Shown here in pieces: positions 50,265 to 59,897 of a stretch of DNA of 64,000 bases; position 1 is the stretch's first letter, and every line of letters begins with the position of its first letter. The notes under the pieces were generated by a model. It did not search any database. It was not told where the DNA came from and was given only the letters and a program-made list of their open reading frames with translations. The position numbers and the translations under genes are program-made. The DNA comes from [Clostridium] symbiosum (GTDB lineage: Bacteria > Bacillota > Clostridia > Lachnospirales > Lachnospiraceae), in assembly GCA_036419695.1 (NCBI GenBank), contig CP143946.1, positions 4,396,001 through 4,460,000 on the forward strand, read 5' to 3'.

Positions 50265-50295
50265 GTTACAGTCCGGCCTTCGGCTAAACTGTAAT
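50265..50295. repeat. Short 31-bp palindromic repeat (REP-like)
   Basis: GTTACAGTCCGGCC...AAACTGTAAT, with a CTTCGG loop; the same motif as 9680-9711 and the right end of the MITE at 60724-60863. It lies in the 158-bp space between the divergent EamA and Crp-family genes and would form the 5' leader of the latter. Confidence 0.65.
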
Positions 50296-50332
50296 AAATG
50301 ATGCGCGAAAAGGAAAAGCGGAAAGGAAAAAA

Positions 50333-50977
50333 ATGATGATAAAAGTACCGGAGTCCCTGTTCTTCTATTTTGAACGGGCCGGAATCACAAGAACGGTTCC
50401 TCCCGGCGGTATCGTCTATATGCAGGGCGAACCGGCCGGAACCATCTACCTGATCAAAAAAGGCCGCGTCCGGATCTACTATATGGGCGACGACGGCAGG
50501 GAAATTACACTCGCCGTCATGGAGGCGGGCCGTCTCGTAGGAGATTCCTCCTTCCTGTCCCAATCCTCCCGTCCCACCACGGTAAGCGCGGTCAATGAAG
50601 TGACTCTTATCTCATGCACGGCCCAGAGCCTTATGCCGTACCTGATGAAATCGGAGGAACTGTGCCTCATTCTGTTTCAGCTTCTCACCGATTCCTGCAA
50701 CCACCTCTGCAGTCAGGTAAAACGCCTGACACTCTATGACCGGCGGCAGAAGGTGGCCAGTTTTCTTCTGGAAGAAACGGAATACCCGAATCCGGACAAG
50801 GGCATCATCGGTTCCACCCTGCCCTATTCCCATGAGGAGCTGGCAATCTGTGTCGGACTGAACCGCGTGACCGTGACAAAAATCCTGAACGAATTCTGCG
50901 GTCTCGGCTACATTGGCCTGGGATACCGCAAAATCACCGTCACAGACCGAACAGGCCTGGAAAGTCTCTTCCCCTGA
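50333..50977 (+). CDS. Crp/Fnr-family transcriptional regulator
   Basis: 214 residues. N-terminal cyclic-nucleotide-type beta roll (VPPGGIVYMQGEPAGTIYLIKKGRVRIYYMGDDGREITLAVMEAGRLVGD) without the RxSA-type cAMP signature and without an Fnr Cys cluster, so the effector is not cAMP or an Fe-S cluster by sequence. C-terminal winged helix with SHEELAICVGLNRVTVTKILNEF. GGAAAGGA lies ahead of the ATG. Divergent from the EamA gene and may control it; convergent with the MBL gene. Confidence 0.9.
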   Translation: MMIKVPESLFFYFERAGITRTVPPGGIVYMQGEPAGTIYLIKKGRVRIYYMGDDGREITLAVMEAGRLVGDSSFLSQSSRPTTVSAVNEVTLISCTAQSLMPYLMKSEELCLILFQLLTDSCNHLCSQVKRLTLYDRRQKVASFLLEETEYPNPDKGIIGSTLPYSHEELAICVGLNRVTVTKILNEFCGLGYIGLGYRKITVTDRTGLESLFP

Positions 50978-51025
50978 CCAGTTCCGCCCGCGGCGGTGAA
51001 AGACTGCCGCCTCACGGCAGTTAAA

Positions 51026-51835
51026 TCACAAAACAATCCTAAGCCCTACTCCCACTTCCTCAACGGGAAGAACCTCGTTCATTTTCGCCTTGGCCCTGAA
51101 GGAAACGCAGTGGCAGGGGTAGAAGGAACTTACATTCAGCCTCCCAAGGTATTCTATCGTCCGTTCCAGCCGGCTGTCCGTGTCAAACAGATGGAAACCG
51201 CCCAGAATTCCGGCAATGCGCCTCTCGCCGCAAACTTCCATCGCATATTCCGTTATGTTGCAGATCCCGCTGTGGGAACAGCCCGTGACAATGAAAAGGC
51301 CCTGATCCGTTTTCAGCGCCAGCGCCGAATCATCCATCACATAATCCCGCTCCTTTATTCCCCGTATTTTGCAGGTTCCAATCTGTTTTCTCGTTTCAAA
51401 ATCATTCTTCTGCGGGATTTCCCCCAGGAAGACACAGTTTTCAGTAATAAAATACGGAGCGGCGCTCGGTCTGTATCTGCCTGCCCTCCTCACCTCGTCT
51501 TCCGTGAGGGGCGAACCGATATCCAGGCCGGTTTCATCCGTCTTCTCGTCGAAACACCCGGGATGTGCAATGATTTCCACATTCCTTAAATCATTCTTCT
51601 CCGCCAGCCAACAAAAACCTCTCGTATGATCATTGTGTCCATGCGAAAACACCAGATGCGTGATTGCTTCCAGTTCGATTCCCATCTTCGACGCATTCGA
51701 GATGAATGCCGAAGAATAACCGGTATCAAAGAGGATGCGGCAGCCGTCTGCTTCTATATAATAGCTGACTGCCGGTTCTCCCAGAAAATATTGATCGATA
51801 TACGTATTATTGTCTGCTAATACCCTGATTTCCAT
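51026..51835 (-). CDS. MBL-fold metallohydrolase (dihydropterin-phosphate-like)
   Basis: 269 residues. Metallo-beta-lactamase fold with the metal motif VFSHGHNDHTRG (H-x-H-x-D-H), GCSHSGICNI and GGFHLF, and a C-terminal PCHC segment supplying the last His. The overall pattern (an open reading VLADNNTYIDQYFLGEPAVSYYI at the start) is that of MBL proteins compared to MptE/pterin-related hydrolases; true substrate unknown. It has only a weak ribosome site. It follows the DUF2812 gene by 21 bp in the same orientation. Confidence 0.85.
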   Translation of the reverse strand: MEIRVLADNNTYIDQYFLGEPAVSYYIEADGCRILFDTGYSSAFISNASKMGIELEAITHLVFSHGHNDHTRGFCWLAEKNDLRNVEIIAHPGCFDEKTDETGLDIGSPLTEDEVRRAGRYRPSAAPYFITENCVFLGEIPQKNDFETRKQIGTCKIRGIKERDYVMDDSALALKTDQGLFIVTGCSHSGICNITEYAMEVCGERRIAGILGGFHLFDTDSRLERTIEYLGRLNVSSFYPCHCVSFRAKAKMNEVLPVEEVGVGLRIVL

Positions 51836-51856
51836 CTTATTAAAACCATCCCTGTC

Positions 51857-53299
51857 TTATGATTGCGCCGCTGCCCTGACGGATCCGTTTTCGGCGCTCT
51901 GTTGTTTTTCTTCCAGTCTTTCCAGTTCCTTCAGAAGCTTTCCGTCCTGAGGATTAAACGAGCGCTCATCATAGGTATTGAGAAAATAAATGACCACCTT
52001 TTCTCCGCTCACCCCTATGATTTCTTTGGCCGTCTGAGTAAGATAGTACTTCATTTCTCCTTTCGTGTCCAGCAGAACGCCGCCATCAAGGGACAGCTTC
52101 TTCTGTTTGAGATAGAGGTTCAGATATGTTTCTTTTTTTAATTCGGCCTGAACCGTCCCTATATATCTGCTGTTTTTTTCGTAATCCTCTTTTCTTATAT
52201 CCCGCGCATCCTCCGTATCCTGCCTGTAGAAGATAACCCGCTCCGACCGGCATGCCATATTGGATGTGTCGATATAGAAACTGTATTCCTCTTCTCCCCA
52301 TCCCAGCTCCTCCGGTCCCAGTCCCAGGGAAATCACTTCCCGCTCCTGCGCCGTGCTCCCCATGAGCCAGTCCGCACCCGAGGGCGCGTAACGGTACGTT
52401 CCCTGGTACGGATAAAAGCAGAACGCCGCAATCAGCAGCAGGGACGGTATTATGGAAATAAAACGCTTCACGCCATAATTCCGATCCCTCTTTTTTTTAT
52501 ATTCCTGATACAGAAATATCATATATACCGCCGTCACCAGAAATGCCGCCGCAGAAAGAGCCGTAGTCCTGAATGCCAGACTCTTCAGTCCGCAGGTAAT
52601 CCCGATGATACCGACCACCATGCTTCCCACTGTATTCAGCGTCATCTCATCCCAAAACAGATAGAATTCCGGAACGCTTCCCGTCTCTCTCCGGTACCGT
52701 TTTGCTTCCCTCTGTCTGAGCTTCGTCGCGGCGGCGGGAGTCTCCCAAATCCAGAACAGTGTAAGAGCGATACAAAGGCAGGACACGAACTCCAACGGTT
52801 CATAATGATGATTTCGGCGAATCGGATTGATGGCAAAGAGGAACAGGTAGGGAATCGCCAGCAGTAAATTCATCAGGACCATGCCAAGCAGGGCCTTATT
52901 CTCCTCTTTTACGGTCACTTCACGTGGTCCCTCCGGACAGCAGGGAGGATATACCGTGTATGGCACAGTGGGACGCTCCTCTTCCCTACTGTAGAAAACC
53001 ACGAGGTTTTTAAGCGCCGCGTCATAAATCCAGCCGCTCTCCTCCCACCGCTGCCGAAACTCCAAAAACTGCTCCGTCTTTTCCTCTTCCTTTGTCACCT
53101 TCTTACCGTATATTCCGATTGAAAAATGGTATTTCCCCTGAGCCGTCATCAGGAAATCCCCTCTTTGGCCAAAATTGGAGAGCATCTTAATCAGATAGCC
53201 TTCTGCCGCTTTCCGTTCAAAAAAGCGTTCCAGTTGTTCCGTCTCCGTAAGGCTGTACGGAATGCGGAATGAGTCATAATCTTTTACCAGTCCGGACAT
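51857..53299 (-). CDS. DUF2812-domain membrane protein
   Basis: 480 residues from the ATG at 53299 (AAAGGAGG upstream). The N-terminal DUF2812 region (about 10-120) has FFERKAAEGYLIKMLSNFG and FLEFRQRWEESGWIYDAALKNLVVFY; then four to five hydrophobic helices between about 145 and 310 and a long C-terminal outside/inside domain ending in a Gln/Glu-rich helix. DUF2812 proteins in Clostridia usually accompany a PadR regulator, which is missing here. No known function. A MITE lies just upstream, 62 bp from the ATG. Confidence 0.75.
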   Translation of the reverse strand: MSGLVKDYDSFRIPYSLTETEQLERFFERKAAEGYLIKMLSNFGQRGDFLMTAQGKYHFSIGIYGKKVTKEEEKTEQFLEFRQRWEESGWIYDAALKNLVVFYSREEERPTVPYTVYPPCCPEGPREVTVKEENKALLGMVLMNLLLAIPYLFLFAINPIRRNHHYEPLEFVSCLCIALTLFWIWETPAAATKLRQREAKRYRRETGSVPEFYLFWDEMTLNTVGSMVVGIIGITCGLKSLAFRTTALSAAAFLVTAVYMIFLYQEYKKKRDRNYGVKRFISIIPSLLLIAAFCFYPYQGTYRYAPSGADWLMGSTAQEREVISLGLGPEELGWGEEEYSFYIDTSNMACRSERVIFYRQDTEDARDIRKEDYEKNSRYIGTVQAELKKETYLNLYLKQKKLSLDGGVLLDTKGEMKYYLTQTAKEIIGVSGEKVVIYFLNTYDERSFNPQDGKLLKELERLEEKQQSAENGSVRAAAQS

Positions 53300-53360
53300 A
53301 TGGAGTCCTCCTTTCTGTATTTCAGACGCATGAAAATCCACCCTTATTACTCCGGATATT

Positions 53361-53523
53361 GTTACTATTCACAGCCCTGCAAAAAAACGCAGTTCTGTAA
53401 ACAGCATCACGCTTCGCGATGCACAGAAACGGTAAAAAGCACCGTTTCGCGCCGTACAACTCGGGATTTTCACGCAAAATACGCGTGAAAACACCTCGCG
53501 GAATAACGGCTGTGAATAGTAAC
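53361..53523. mobile_element. MITE copy 3 (163 bp) with 8-bp target-site duplication
   Basis: Perfect 16-bp inverted ends GTTACTATTCACAGCC/GGCTGTGAATAGTAAC. Target duplication CGGATATT at 53353-53360 and 53524-53531. Inside: GCGATGCACAGAAACGG...CCGTTTCGCGCCG hairpin and CCTCGCGGAATAACGG as in the other copies. It sits in the upstream region of the DUF2812 gene and may affect its expression. Confidence 0.92.
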
Positions 53524-53675
53524 CGGATATTACTTCTGAGCACATCCTTCTTCTACTCTTATCTTATCATACCGGGCTGCTGGAAGATCCTTACAAAAAG
53601 AGTGAATTTCTTACAGTTTCGCTCGAGTGCGCATCCTGCCCGGATGGCTTTTTATAGCATAGGTGTCCTATGAAA

Positions 53676-53757
53676 CAACGAAAAGTACGCTTTGCGAACT
53701 TTTCATTGCCACTCAACAACGAAAAGCACGCTTCGCGAACTTTTCATTGCCACTCAA
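53676..53757. repeat. Tandem duplication of a 41-bp hairpin unit
   Basis: Two adjacent 41-bp units (53676-53716 and 53717-53757) differing at two positions (T/C changes). Each contains GAAAAGT(A)CGC ... GCG(A)ACTTTTC, which folds to a hairpin. The unit is preceded by GTCCTATGAA, also seen in the nested repeat at 35078. Confidence 0.8.
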
Positions 53758-53799
53758 TAAAAAATGGCCGGGATAAGCTTTTCACTCTTTCCCAACCAT
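53758..53799 (-). terminator. Intrinsic terminator of the sugar-acid operon
   Basis: On the minus strand ATGGTTGGGA pairs with TCCCGGCCAT (two G-U pairs) and is followed by TTTTTTATT. It lies about 30 bases past the stop of the kinase gene at 53831. Confidence 0.75.
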
Positions 53800-53830
53800 C
53801 TTTCAATATTTTATATCATTTTATATCTTA

Positions 53831-54859
53831 TTAAACGTAAGTATCCCGAACATGGGCTCCCCTGCCCGCATCCGCCACAATCAGCGCGCCCAGAGCCGAA
53901 AGCGGGAGCTTCGAATCGGGATAAAATTCCTGGATATCCTTATAATAGCCGTCCTCTCTCAGCAAATCCGCAAATGCCCTTCCAAGCGGGAATTTCCCGC
54001 TGACAATAACGGGAACGTCACAGTCCGTCCAGGGCCTCCCGGACCTTTTCAGCGCTTCGATATCATTCTGCAAAACGGCTCCCAGAAGAAAACACGCAAT
54101 CTTCCGGTGATCCGGCTCCACAAACTGATTCAAAATTCTGGCCTGGAAACATGCACGGGAAAAACCGGCCGCTGCCGCCGCCCTGCTGCCCTCAAGCACC
54201 ATTGAGAGATCATAGGCATCCGGCTCCACAAAACCGTTCCCTACCGCATCGGCAATGACCGTGTGATGCGTCACCGCTGACAGCAGCTCCCCGCTGAGCG
54301 TGGTAAGGCAGCCGCTGATCTGCCCTTTTTCATTCATTGCCACAAGCTTCATATGAGAACCGGGCAATACAAGCAGACAGGGCCTGCCCTTGGGATACGC
54401 CTCCAATACGGCAATGCTCTCCACTTCCTCGCCGCGCATCATGTCCATTGTCCGGTAATGATCCATTGTAAGCGGAGCATTACAGTTTTTCACGCCGGGG
54501 ATAAACAGGATTGGAAGCGGGCATACATCCTCGATCCGAACTTCCCGCATCCGCCCTGCCAGCTCAAGGGCTCCGGCCGGAGCCGTCACATGCGGAATCT
54601 CATACAGGCCGGAGCCGGACGTGATCATTCCGCTGGCAATCACCTGCTCCACCTCGTCAAAACCGGTAAGATGATTCTCCACCAGACGGTGAATACAGGT
54701 TCTGACCGCCTCCTTCAGTTTCCCGTTATGGCCATCCACGGCCGTATCTTTTACTCCCGTCCGGGACATCTCGGCCGCAACGAATTCCCGGTTTCCGTCG
54801 ATGAGAACGGCTCTGGTATTAGTCGTCCCTCCGTCGATCGCGATTGTATACTTCTTCAT
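53831..54859 (-). CDS. dgoK: 2-dehydro-3-deoxygalactonokinase (DgoK-like)
   Basis: 342 residues from the ATG at 54859, which overlaps the aldolase stop as TGATG (translational coupling). The ASKHA-type kinase phosphate motif YTIAIDGGTTNTRAVLID opens the protein, followed by ASGMITSGSGLYEIPHVTAPAG and LFIPGVKNC, typical of DgoK. It phosphorylates 2-dehydro-3-deoxy-galactonate (or a related keto-deoxy acid) at C6. It comes last in the operon. A few tens of residues longer than E. coli DgoK. Confidence 0.88.
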   Translation of the reverse strand: MKKYTIAIDGGTTNTRAVLIDGNREFVAAEMSRTGVKDTAVDGHNGKLKEAVRTCIHRLVENHLTGFDEVEQVIASGMITSGSGLYEIPHVTAPAGALELAGRMREVRIEDVCPLPILFIPGVKNCNAPLTMDHYRTMDMMRGEEVESIAVLEAYPKGRPCLLVLPGSHMKLVAMNEKGQISGCLTTLSGELLSAVTHHTVIADAVGNGFVEPDAYDLSMVLEGSRAAAAAGFSRACFQARILNQFVEPDHRKIACFLLGAVLQNDIEALKRSGRPWTDCDVPVIVSGKFPLGRAFADLLREDGYYKDIQEFYPDSKLPLSALGALIVADAGRGAHVRDTYV

Positions 54860-55521
54860 CAGCCACCCGCTTCCCGTGCCTTTTCCACAAACTGTCCGGC
54901 CAGCTTTTCCAGCTCCTCGTAGCGTTCTTCCTGAATCAGCCTGGCATCCGTAAGGCATGAGCCCAGCCCGGCCCCGGTAAATCCGGCCCGCAGATAATCG
55001 GTCAGGTTATGTAGTCCAATCCCGCCTACTGCCAGCATCGGGATATGATTTACGGGTGCAAAAATTGCTTTGCAGTACGAAAGCCCCATATTGCCGGCCG
55101 GGAACAGCTTCACAAGGGCGGCGCCGTGTTCATATGCCAGGGCAATCTCCGACGGGGTAAGCGCTCCGGGGACGGACGAAAGCCCCAGCCGATCCGCCTC
55201 TTCCAGCACGGATATGTTCACATTGGGCGCCAGGATAAACTCCGCCCCGCTCTCATATGCCGCCTGAACTTCAGCGGCCGACATGACGGTCCCCGCGCCA
55301 ATCCGCATCCGGCCGCCGAAGCTTCGTTTCAGCTCAGAGATGATCTCTTTTGTATCTGCAATCCTGGTATCCGACTTCTGGTTGAACGTTACCTCCAGAC
55401 AGCGGATGCCGCCCCGGTACATTGCCTCCGCAGCCGGTACCGCCCGCGCCTTCTCCACTCCGCGCATAATCGCGATGAGCTTGTGTTCCTCAACCACACG
55501 AATCATTTCTTCTCTCTTCAA
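54859..55521 (-). CDS. 2-dehydro-3-deoxy-6-phosphogluconate/galactonate aldolase (KDPG/KDPGal type)
   Basis: 220 residues if read from the TTG at 55521, giving MKREEMIRVVEEHKLIAIMRG, the usual family beginning; the TTG has GGGAGAG upstream and overlaps the preceding stop as TTGA. The next in-frame ATG is at 55506. Class I aldolase landmarks: the catalytic Glu in CLEVTFN, GAGTVM, and the Schiff-base Lys in LVKLFPAGN. It splits KDPGal or KDPG to pyruvate and glyceraldehyde-3-phosphate. Paired with DgoK, this is the lower half of the De Ley-Doudoroff pathway. Confidence 0.9.
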   Translation of the reverse strand: MKREEMIRVVEEHKLIAIMRGVEKARAVPAAEAMYRGGIRCLEVTFNQKSDTRIADTKEIISELKRSFGGRMRIGAGTVMSAAEVQAAYESGAEFILAPNVNISVLEEADRLGLSSVPGALTPSEIALAYEHGAALVKLFPAGNMGLSYCKAIFAPVNHIPMLAVGGIGLHNLTDYLRAGFTGAGLGSCLTDARLIQEERYEELEKLAGQFVEKAREAGG

Positions 55522-56528
55522 CGGATTTCTCTCCTTCCCTCCCCCATCTGCCATCCCGGTTTCCACGGATACAACCGGATTTCCAGGTCAAACGCCATCA
55601 CTTCTCCCGGCTGCAGCACCCGCAGGCGTTCATTGGCCGCGGCCGTCCCGATGCTGTCGTAATAGCCGCTGGCCGGTTCAAATGCACAGTTTTTATCGCC
55701 CCTGTATCCCCCCGTTGTAATCCAGAATCCAAGGTAGGGCAGCTCTTTCTCATCGTACTTAAGGTCTGCCGCCATCCCCGCCGAAGGATAGATAAAACCG
55801 CATTTTCCTTCCTTTACCTCTCCCCGCACGTAATATTTCTCCATTCCTTCCGTCTCCGCTCCCGGCACCCGGGTAAAATCCCAGGCACCCGGTTCCGGCG
55901 AGTGGGAAAATTGGTGAACCGTCCCGGCCGGACCGAGATGCCCCGAATCCAGAACCGCCTCGATCTCCCTCGTCCCAGCCGGATATACCAGCCGCATATC
56001 CGGCATATAGACAACCAGGCAGTGACAGGCCCAAATACAGGGAAGAGCATCCCTGCCCAGATTTTCTATCCGGTAGCTGCAATGCAGCGTATCCCCGCGG
56101 AGCGACAGGCGTTTTTCATACCGGTACGGCAGTATTTTACTCTGATAGCTTAAACAAAGTCCCTCTCCGTCTGCCAGGCAGTCAAACCCGGCAGACCAGA
56201 TTTCACCGTGATCCGGATAAGCCACCTCCCGTCCGCCTATGGTAACGAATCCCGGATCAATCGACGGAAATGCGTCGTCAAAGCCGCAAGCCTCAAATTC
56301 CTCAAACGGACTTCCCGGCTCCGCCTTTTTAAAGTCCTTCCTGGGATTCTGGAACAATAATTCAAATCCGGTTTCCCTGGATTTTAAAGACAATACTTTT
56401 CCTCCGTGGCCTGGGAAAACGATGCAGGTTAACCGTTCACTGTTCAGTTCCCAGGCCGGTTCCCCAAAAAATTCTATCTGCTTTACTTTATCGGCCCATC
56501 CGGCCGGTTCCTTTGCATGATCCATCAT
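55518..56528 (-). CDS. Aldose 1-epimerase-like (galactose mutarotase fold) protein
   Basis: 336 residues. The mutarotase-like beta-sandwich is suggested by LTCIVFPGHGGKVLSLKSRETGFELLFQNP near the start, DAFPSIDPG, PDHGEIWSAGF (the His-containing segment where aldose epimerases keep a catalytic His) and a C-terminal YLGFWITTGG. No signal peptide. It would speed anomer interconversion of an aldose entering the pathway. Lies between the giant DUF5107 gene and the aldolase gene and is tightly packed with both. Confidence 0.75.
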   Translation of the reverse strand: MMDHAKEPAGWADKVKQIEFFGEPAWELNSERLTCIVFPGHGGKVLSLKSRETGFELLFQNPRKDFKKAEPGSPFEEFEACGFDDAFPSIDPGFVTIGGREVAYPDHGEIWSAGFDCLADGEGLCLSYQSKILPYRYEKRLSLRGDTLHCSYRIENLGRDALPCIWACHCLVVYMPDMRLVYPAGTREIEAVLDSGHLGPAGTVHQFSHSPEPGAWDFTRVPGAETEGMEKYYVRGEVKEGKCGFIYPSAGMAADLKYDEKELPYLGFWITTGGYRGDKNCAFEPASGYYDSIGTAAANERLRVLQPGEVMAFDLEIRLYPWKPGWQMGEGRREIR

Positions 56529-56541
56529 TCGATCCCCATCC

Positions 56542-59500
56542 TTAAAAGTTTCCGGTCCTCAAAAGCTCCCGGTGCAGATGCACGCCCGGATGGTTTATGT
56601 CAAGCGCCTCAGCCTCGGCAAAACAGCGTTCCGCTTCCATTGTCTCCCGTTTGCCCAGAAGGCCCAGGCCGCGCATAAACAGGCAGTGCACCCGGTTACG
56701 GCGGTCCAAATCATCCTCAAAAATCATTAAATCCGGCAGGGAAACGGCAAAATAGTCGATCGTCACATGATCATCCAGATGCGTCTCGCCATAGTCGATC
56801 AGCCGGTGGAACCTTCCGTCCGCCTCCGCCTTTTTAGACAGCGCGGCCAGCGCAAGGCCCTGATAGAAGATTGTTTCCGGCGGCTGGTCATTATAATACA
56901 TCATCCCGGCCGGCTCCGACAGGCCCGAGGCCGCATGGAGAAAGCATTCCTCCGCTTCCTTCTCTTTTCCCATCGCCCGATATGCTTTTCCCATATAATA
57001 ATAGATGTCATTTTCCTGCGCCCCCGCAAGTTTTCCTTCACCCAGGTTATGCGGATAGCAGAGCGCCCGTTTAAACAGTTCCAGCGCCCCCGGGGCATCC
57101 CCGGCCCGCAGGGCCGCTCTTCCCAGACCCGATACCGCGCAGACATACTGAGCCGGTACCTTGCCTTCTCCGCCCTCCCATGGATGAAAATGGCGGCCCT
57201 CAATTAATTCCAGGGCCTTATCATGTCTTCCAAAGTAGTTGCAGAGTGTAATATACTCCAGATACAGATCATCCCTCTCCGTCACCACATCCAGATGGGC
57301 CTCATAAGCGGCAAGCCGTTTCTCCGGCGTTACTCCCATTCTTTTACAGAGCTGGTCAAGCTCCATGAACACCCGGGCGTCGGACGGATCAAGTTCAAAC
57401 GCCCTTTTTAGTTCCTCCGCCGCCTCCTGTTTCCGATCCATTTTGTTGTAATACGCCAGTGACAAATTGCGGTGTACCGTGGCAAAACCGGGTTCCAGTT
57501 CCCGGCTCTTCTCCCAGCAAGTTACCGCTTCTTCGTACTGTCTCTTGTCATACCAGAGATTTCCCAGATAGTAAAATGCTTTTGCATCCTCCGGGTTTTC
57601 CTCCACGGCTCTCTGAAGGACAATCAAATCTTCCAGGCGGTGCGGGAAACAGTAAGCGGCATCATCCAGGGCCGCTGCCAGACGGTATCTCTCCGCCTCC
57701 TGCTCCTTTCCCGCTTCTTTGCAGACATAAGCCAGGTGGTAGTGGATCAGCGGATATATCTTGTCCCCCCACAATTCACACGGCAGACCAAGAATATCCT
57801 CCGCTTCACGGTAAAGACCGGCGTCACTGTATTCAAGCGACAGCTCAATGGTCCAGTTGGGACTCACAGAGAGACGCTGCGCCAGGGCTTTTCTGCCCTC
57901 CCCGTCCCTATTTATCAGACACAGCTCATAGCAGGCCGCAAAATCCATTCCGTCGATTAAAAGCGTTTCCTTTGCCGCGGCGGCCGCCTCCTCTGTTCTG
58001 CCAAGCCTCCGAAGCAGCGCCGTCTTAAGCGTCCTGGCCTCCAGATTATGGGCTTTTGTGCTCAGGGAACGCTCAGCATGGGCCAGCCCCTCCCCGAATT
58101 TTCCCTCCATCGCGCAGATACAGGCCATATGGTAAAATCCGCCCGACTGCCAGGCGTCATTCCAGACCGCCTTATAGAAGCTGTCGTATGCCTCCGGCAG
58201 TTTTCCCATGAGTTTCCGGCAAACTCCCAGAAGATAGAACGGCTCTCCGTCGCCGGGATTGGGATTCAGACGCGTCAGTTTTTCTGCCGCTCTCTCCAGA
58301 TATTTTTCCGCCCGCGAAAACTGCCCCTGTCCCATGAGAAGCTTTCCGTAGGCGCAGTTTATCCTGGCATCCGTCGGATCGCGGCGCAGCCCCTCGCTGT
58401 AATATGCCTCCGGCCGGTACGTGGCGTGACGGTATTGCTCAATATGCTGTCCGGCTAAAAACAGCTCCTCATTGGTCCTCACCGCCTCCGGCTCCGGAAT
58501 TGGGACGGCCGGGTCCGGAATCTTCGGGATCTCCTTACTCTCCGGGGTATAGGAAACAAGCTCGCCGCCGGTATTGTCACAAACCGTCAGAGTAATCGCC
58601 TCCGGCGCATGTCCGCCTGTGGGAGCCTCATCCGCAAACGTCTGCACCGGCGACAAATCCGTCTCGGCGTGATAAAGGACAACCGTTCCGTTTTCCGCCG
58701 TCAGCGTCACCGTGCAATGCGGATAAACCGCTGTGGCGTACACGGTAAACCGGGCGGTTCCATCCGTTATCTCCAGGCCGGCCGCCGCCTTATGTGTGGC
58801 GTTCTTTACCATTCCCACATCTTTATAAGGCATGAAATACTGGGTGAATACCTTCTCCTCATAAGGCGCCAGCCATGAAAAATCGGGCTGGTTGTCGGTA
58901 TAGCACCCCGTCATTAACTCTATATAAGGTCCGTCTGTATCCGTTAAATTCCGATCCCATGCCTTGCCGAAATCTCCGCAGCCCCAGGTCCACTGTTTCT
59001 TTCCCGGCGCGATATGGTGGTCCGCCACATGCAGAATTCCGGCTTTTTTTCCGTGATCGTATCCGCCAACAAAATCGTAATCGGAATGATACGCCATATA
59101 AGAGGTGGGAACGGGGATATTTTTATAGCGGGAAATATCCACGCCGGCCGAATAATCCTGCTTATAATAGGTTCCCGTTGCAACAGGAAAACGCGATACG
59201 GCCCTTTTTCCGTGATCCATCACCGCGTGGACATCCGGAGGGAAGACCGACTGCGTATCATCGCCGGCCGGTACCGCCGGATTGGCCCACCAGAGAAAGG
59301 TCTGCGGCACACTGATCCTGTTAAAAAGCTGCGCGTCAATCCGGATATAGGCCTTGTCCGGAAACAGGGTAAACCCTGCCATTCCCTTGGTGCGGAACAT
59401 ATTCTCAATCTCCCCCACCCAGATGGTGCAGCTTCCGTCCTCCGACTCAGTCAGCTTATAATCCACCGGATCAAAGGTGCTGGGACGGTGGTGCTGCGGC

Positions 59501-59883
59501 CAGTTGAACTCAATCCCGCCCGAGATCCACGGCCCGGTAAGACCGACAAGCGCCGGCTTTATGACGTGATTATAGTAAACAAAATCGTATTTGTTTGTCT
59601 TGTCGTAGGCGCGCTGTATTCTGCCTCCCAGTTCCGGCAGTACCATGACAAAAAGATACCGGTTCTCCAGGCAGAGAGCCTTGTAAGACTGGTCCTTCTT
59701 CTCATCCGTAATTTTATCAATCACCGGGTGGGGATATACTTTTCCCGAGCTTCCCTGATACACCCGTTTTTCCAGAAACATGGGATTCTTGTCCGGCTTT
59801 CCCACCTGGTAGGTCGGGATGATCACTTCCTGCTCCCATATCCGGACTCCCTGCTCCACATGACGCAGCACTTGTTCCAGCAT
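56542..59883 (-). CDS. Giant DUF5107-TPR protein
   Basis: 1113 residues from the ATG at 59883 (AGGAGG 7 bases upstream). The N-terminal 330-370 residues look like DUF5107, a mutarotase-like fold predicted to bind sugars: ENRYLFVMVLPELGGRIQRAYDKTNKYDFVYYN, WISGGIEFNWPQHHRP and FNRISVPQTFLWWANPAV. Residues about 490-1110 are many tetratricopeptide repeats (for example AKAFYYLGNLWYDKRQYEEAVTCWEKSRELEP). No signal peptide. It is probably cytoplasmic; the role of joining a sugar-binding fold to a TPR scaffold is unknown. Located between the creatininase-like gene and the mutarotase-like gene. Confidence 0.82.
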   Translation of the reverse strand: MLEQVLRHVEQGVRIWEQEVIIPTYQVGKPDKNPMFLEKRVYQGSSGKVYPHPVIDKITDEKKDQSYKALCLENRYLFVMVLPELGGRIQRAYDKTNKYDFVYYNHVIKPALVGLTGPWISGGIEFNWPQHHRPSTFDPVDYKLTESEDGSCTIWVGEIENMFRTKGMAGFTLFPDKAYIRIDAQLFNRISVPQTFLWWANPAVPAGDDTQSVFPPDVHAVMDHGKRAVSRFPVATGTYYKQDYSAGVDISRYKNIPVPTSYMAYHSDYDFVGGYDHGKKAGILHVADHHIAPGKKQWTWGCGDFGKAWDRNLTDTDGPYIELMTGCYTDNQPDFSWLAPYEEKVFTQYFMPYKDVGMVKNATHKAAAGLEITDGTARFTVYATAVYPHCTVTLTAENGTVVLYHAETDLSPVQTFADEAPTGGHAPEAITLTVCDNTGGELVSYTPESKEIPKIPDPAVPIPEPEAVRTNEELFLAGQHIEQYRHATYRPEAYYSEGLRRDPTDARINCAYGKLLMGQGQFSRAEKYLERAAEKLTRLNPNPGDGEPFYLLGVCRKLMGKLPEAYDSFYKAVWNDAWQSGGFYHMACICAMEGKFGEGLAHAERSLSTKAHNLEARTLKTALLRRLGRTEEAAAAAKETLLIDGMDFAACYELCLINRDGEGRKALAQRLSVSPNWTIELSLEYSDAGLYREAEDILGLPCELWGDKIYPLIHYHLAYVCKEAGKEQEAERYRLAAALDDAAYCFPHRLEDLIVLQRAVEENPEDAKAFYYLGNLWYDKRQYEEAVTCWEKSRELEPGFATVHRNLSLAYYNKMDRKQEAAEELKRAFELDPSDARVFMELDQLCKRMGVTPEKRLAAYEAHLDVVTERDDLYLEYITLCNYFGRHDKALELIEGRHFHPWEGGEGKVPAQYVCAVSGLGRAALRAGDAPGALELFKRALCYPHNLGEGKLAGAQENDIYYYMGKAYRAMGKEKEAEECFLHAASGLSEPAGMMYYNDQPPETIFYQGLALAALSKKAEADGRFHRLIDYGETHLDDHVTIDYFAVSLPDLMIFEDDLDRRNRVHCLFMRGLGLLGKRETMEAERCFAEAEALDINHPGVHLHRELLRTGNF

Positions 59884-59897
59884 GACGTTTCCTCCTG

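Noticed and set aside
50978..51025. Hairpin GACTGCCG/CGGCAGTT between the convergent Crp-family and MBL genes as a terminator
   Set aside because: The stem is short and no U-tract follows on either strand.
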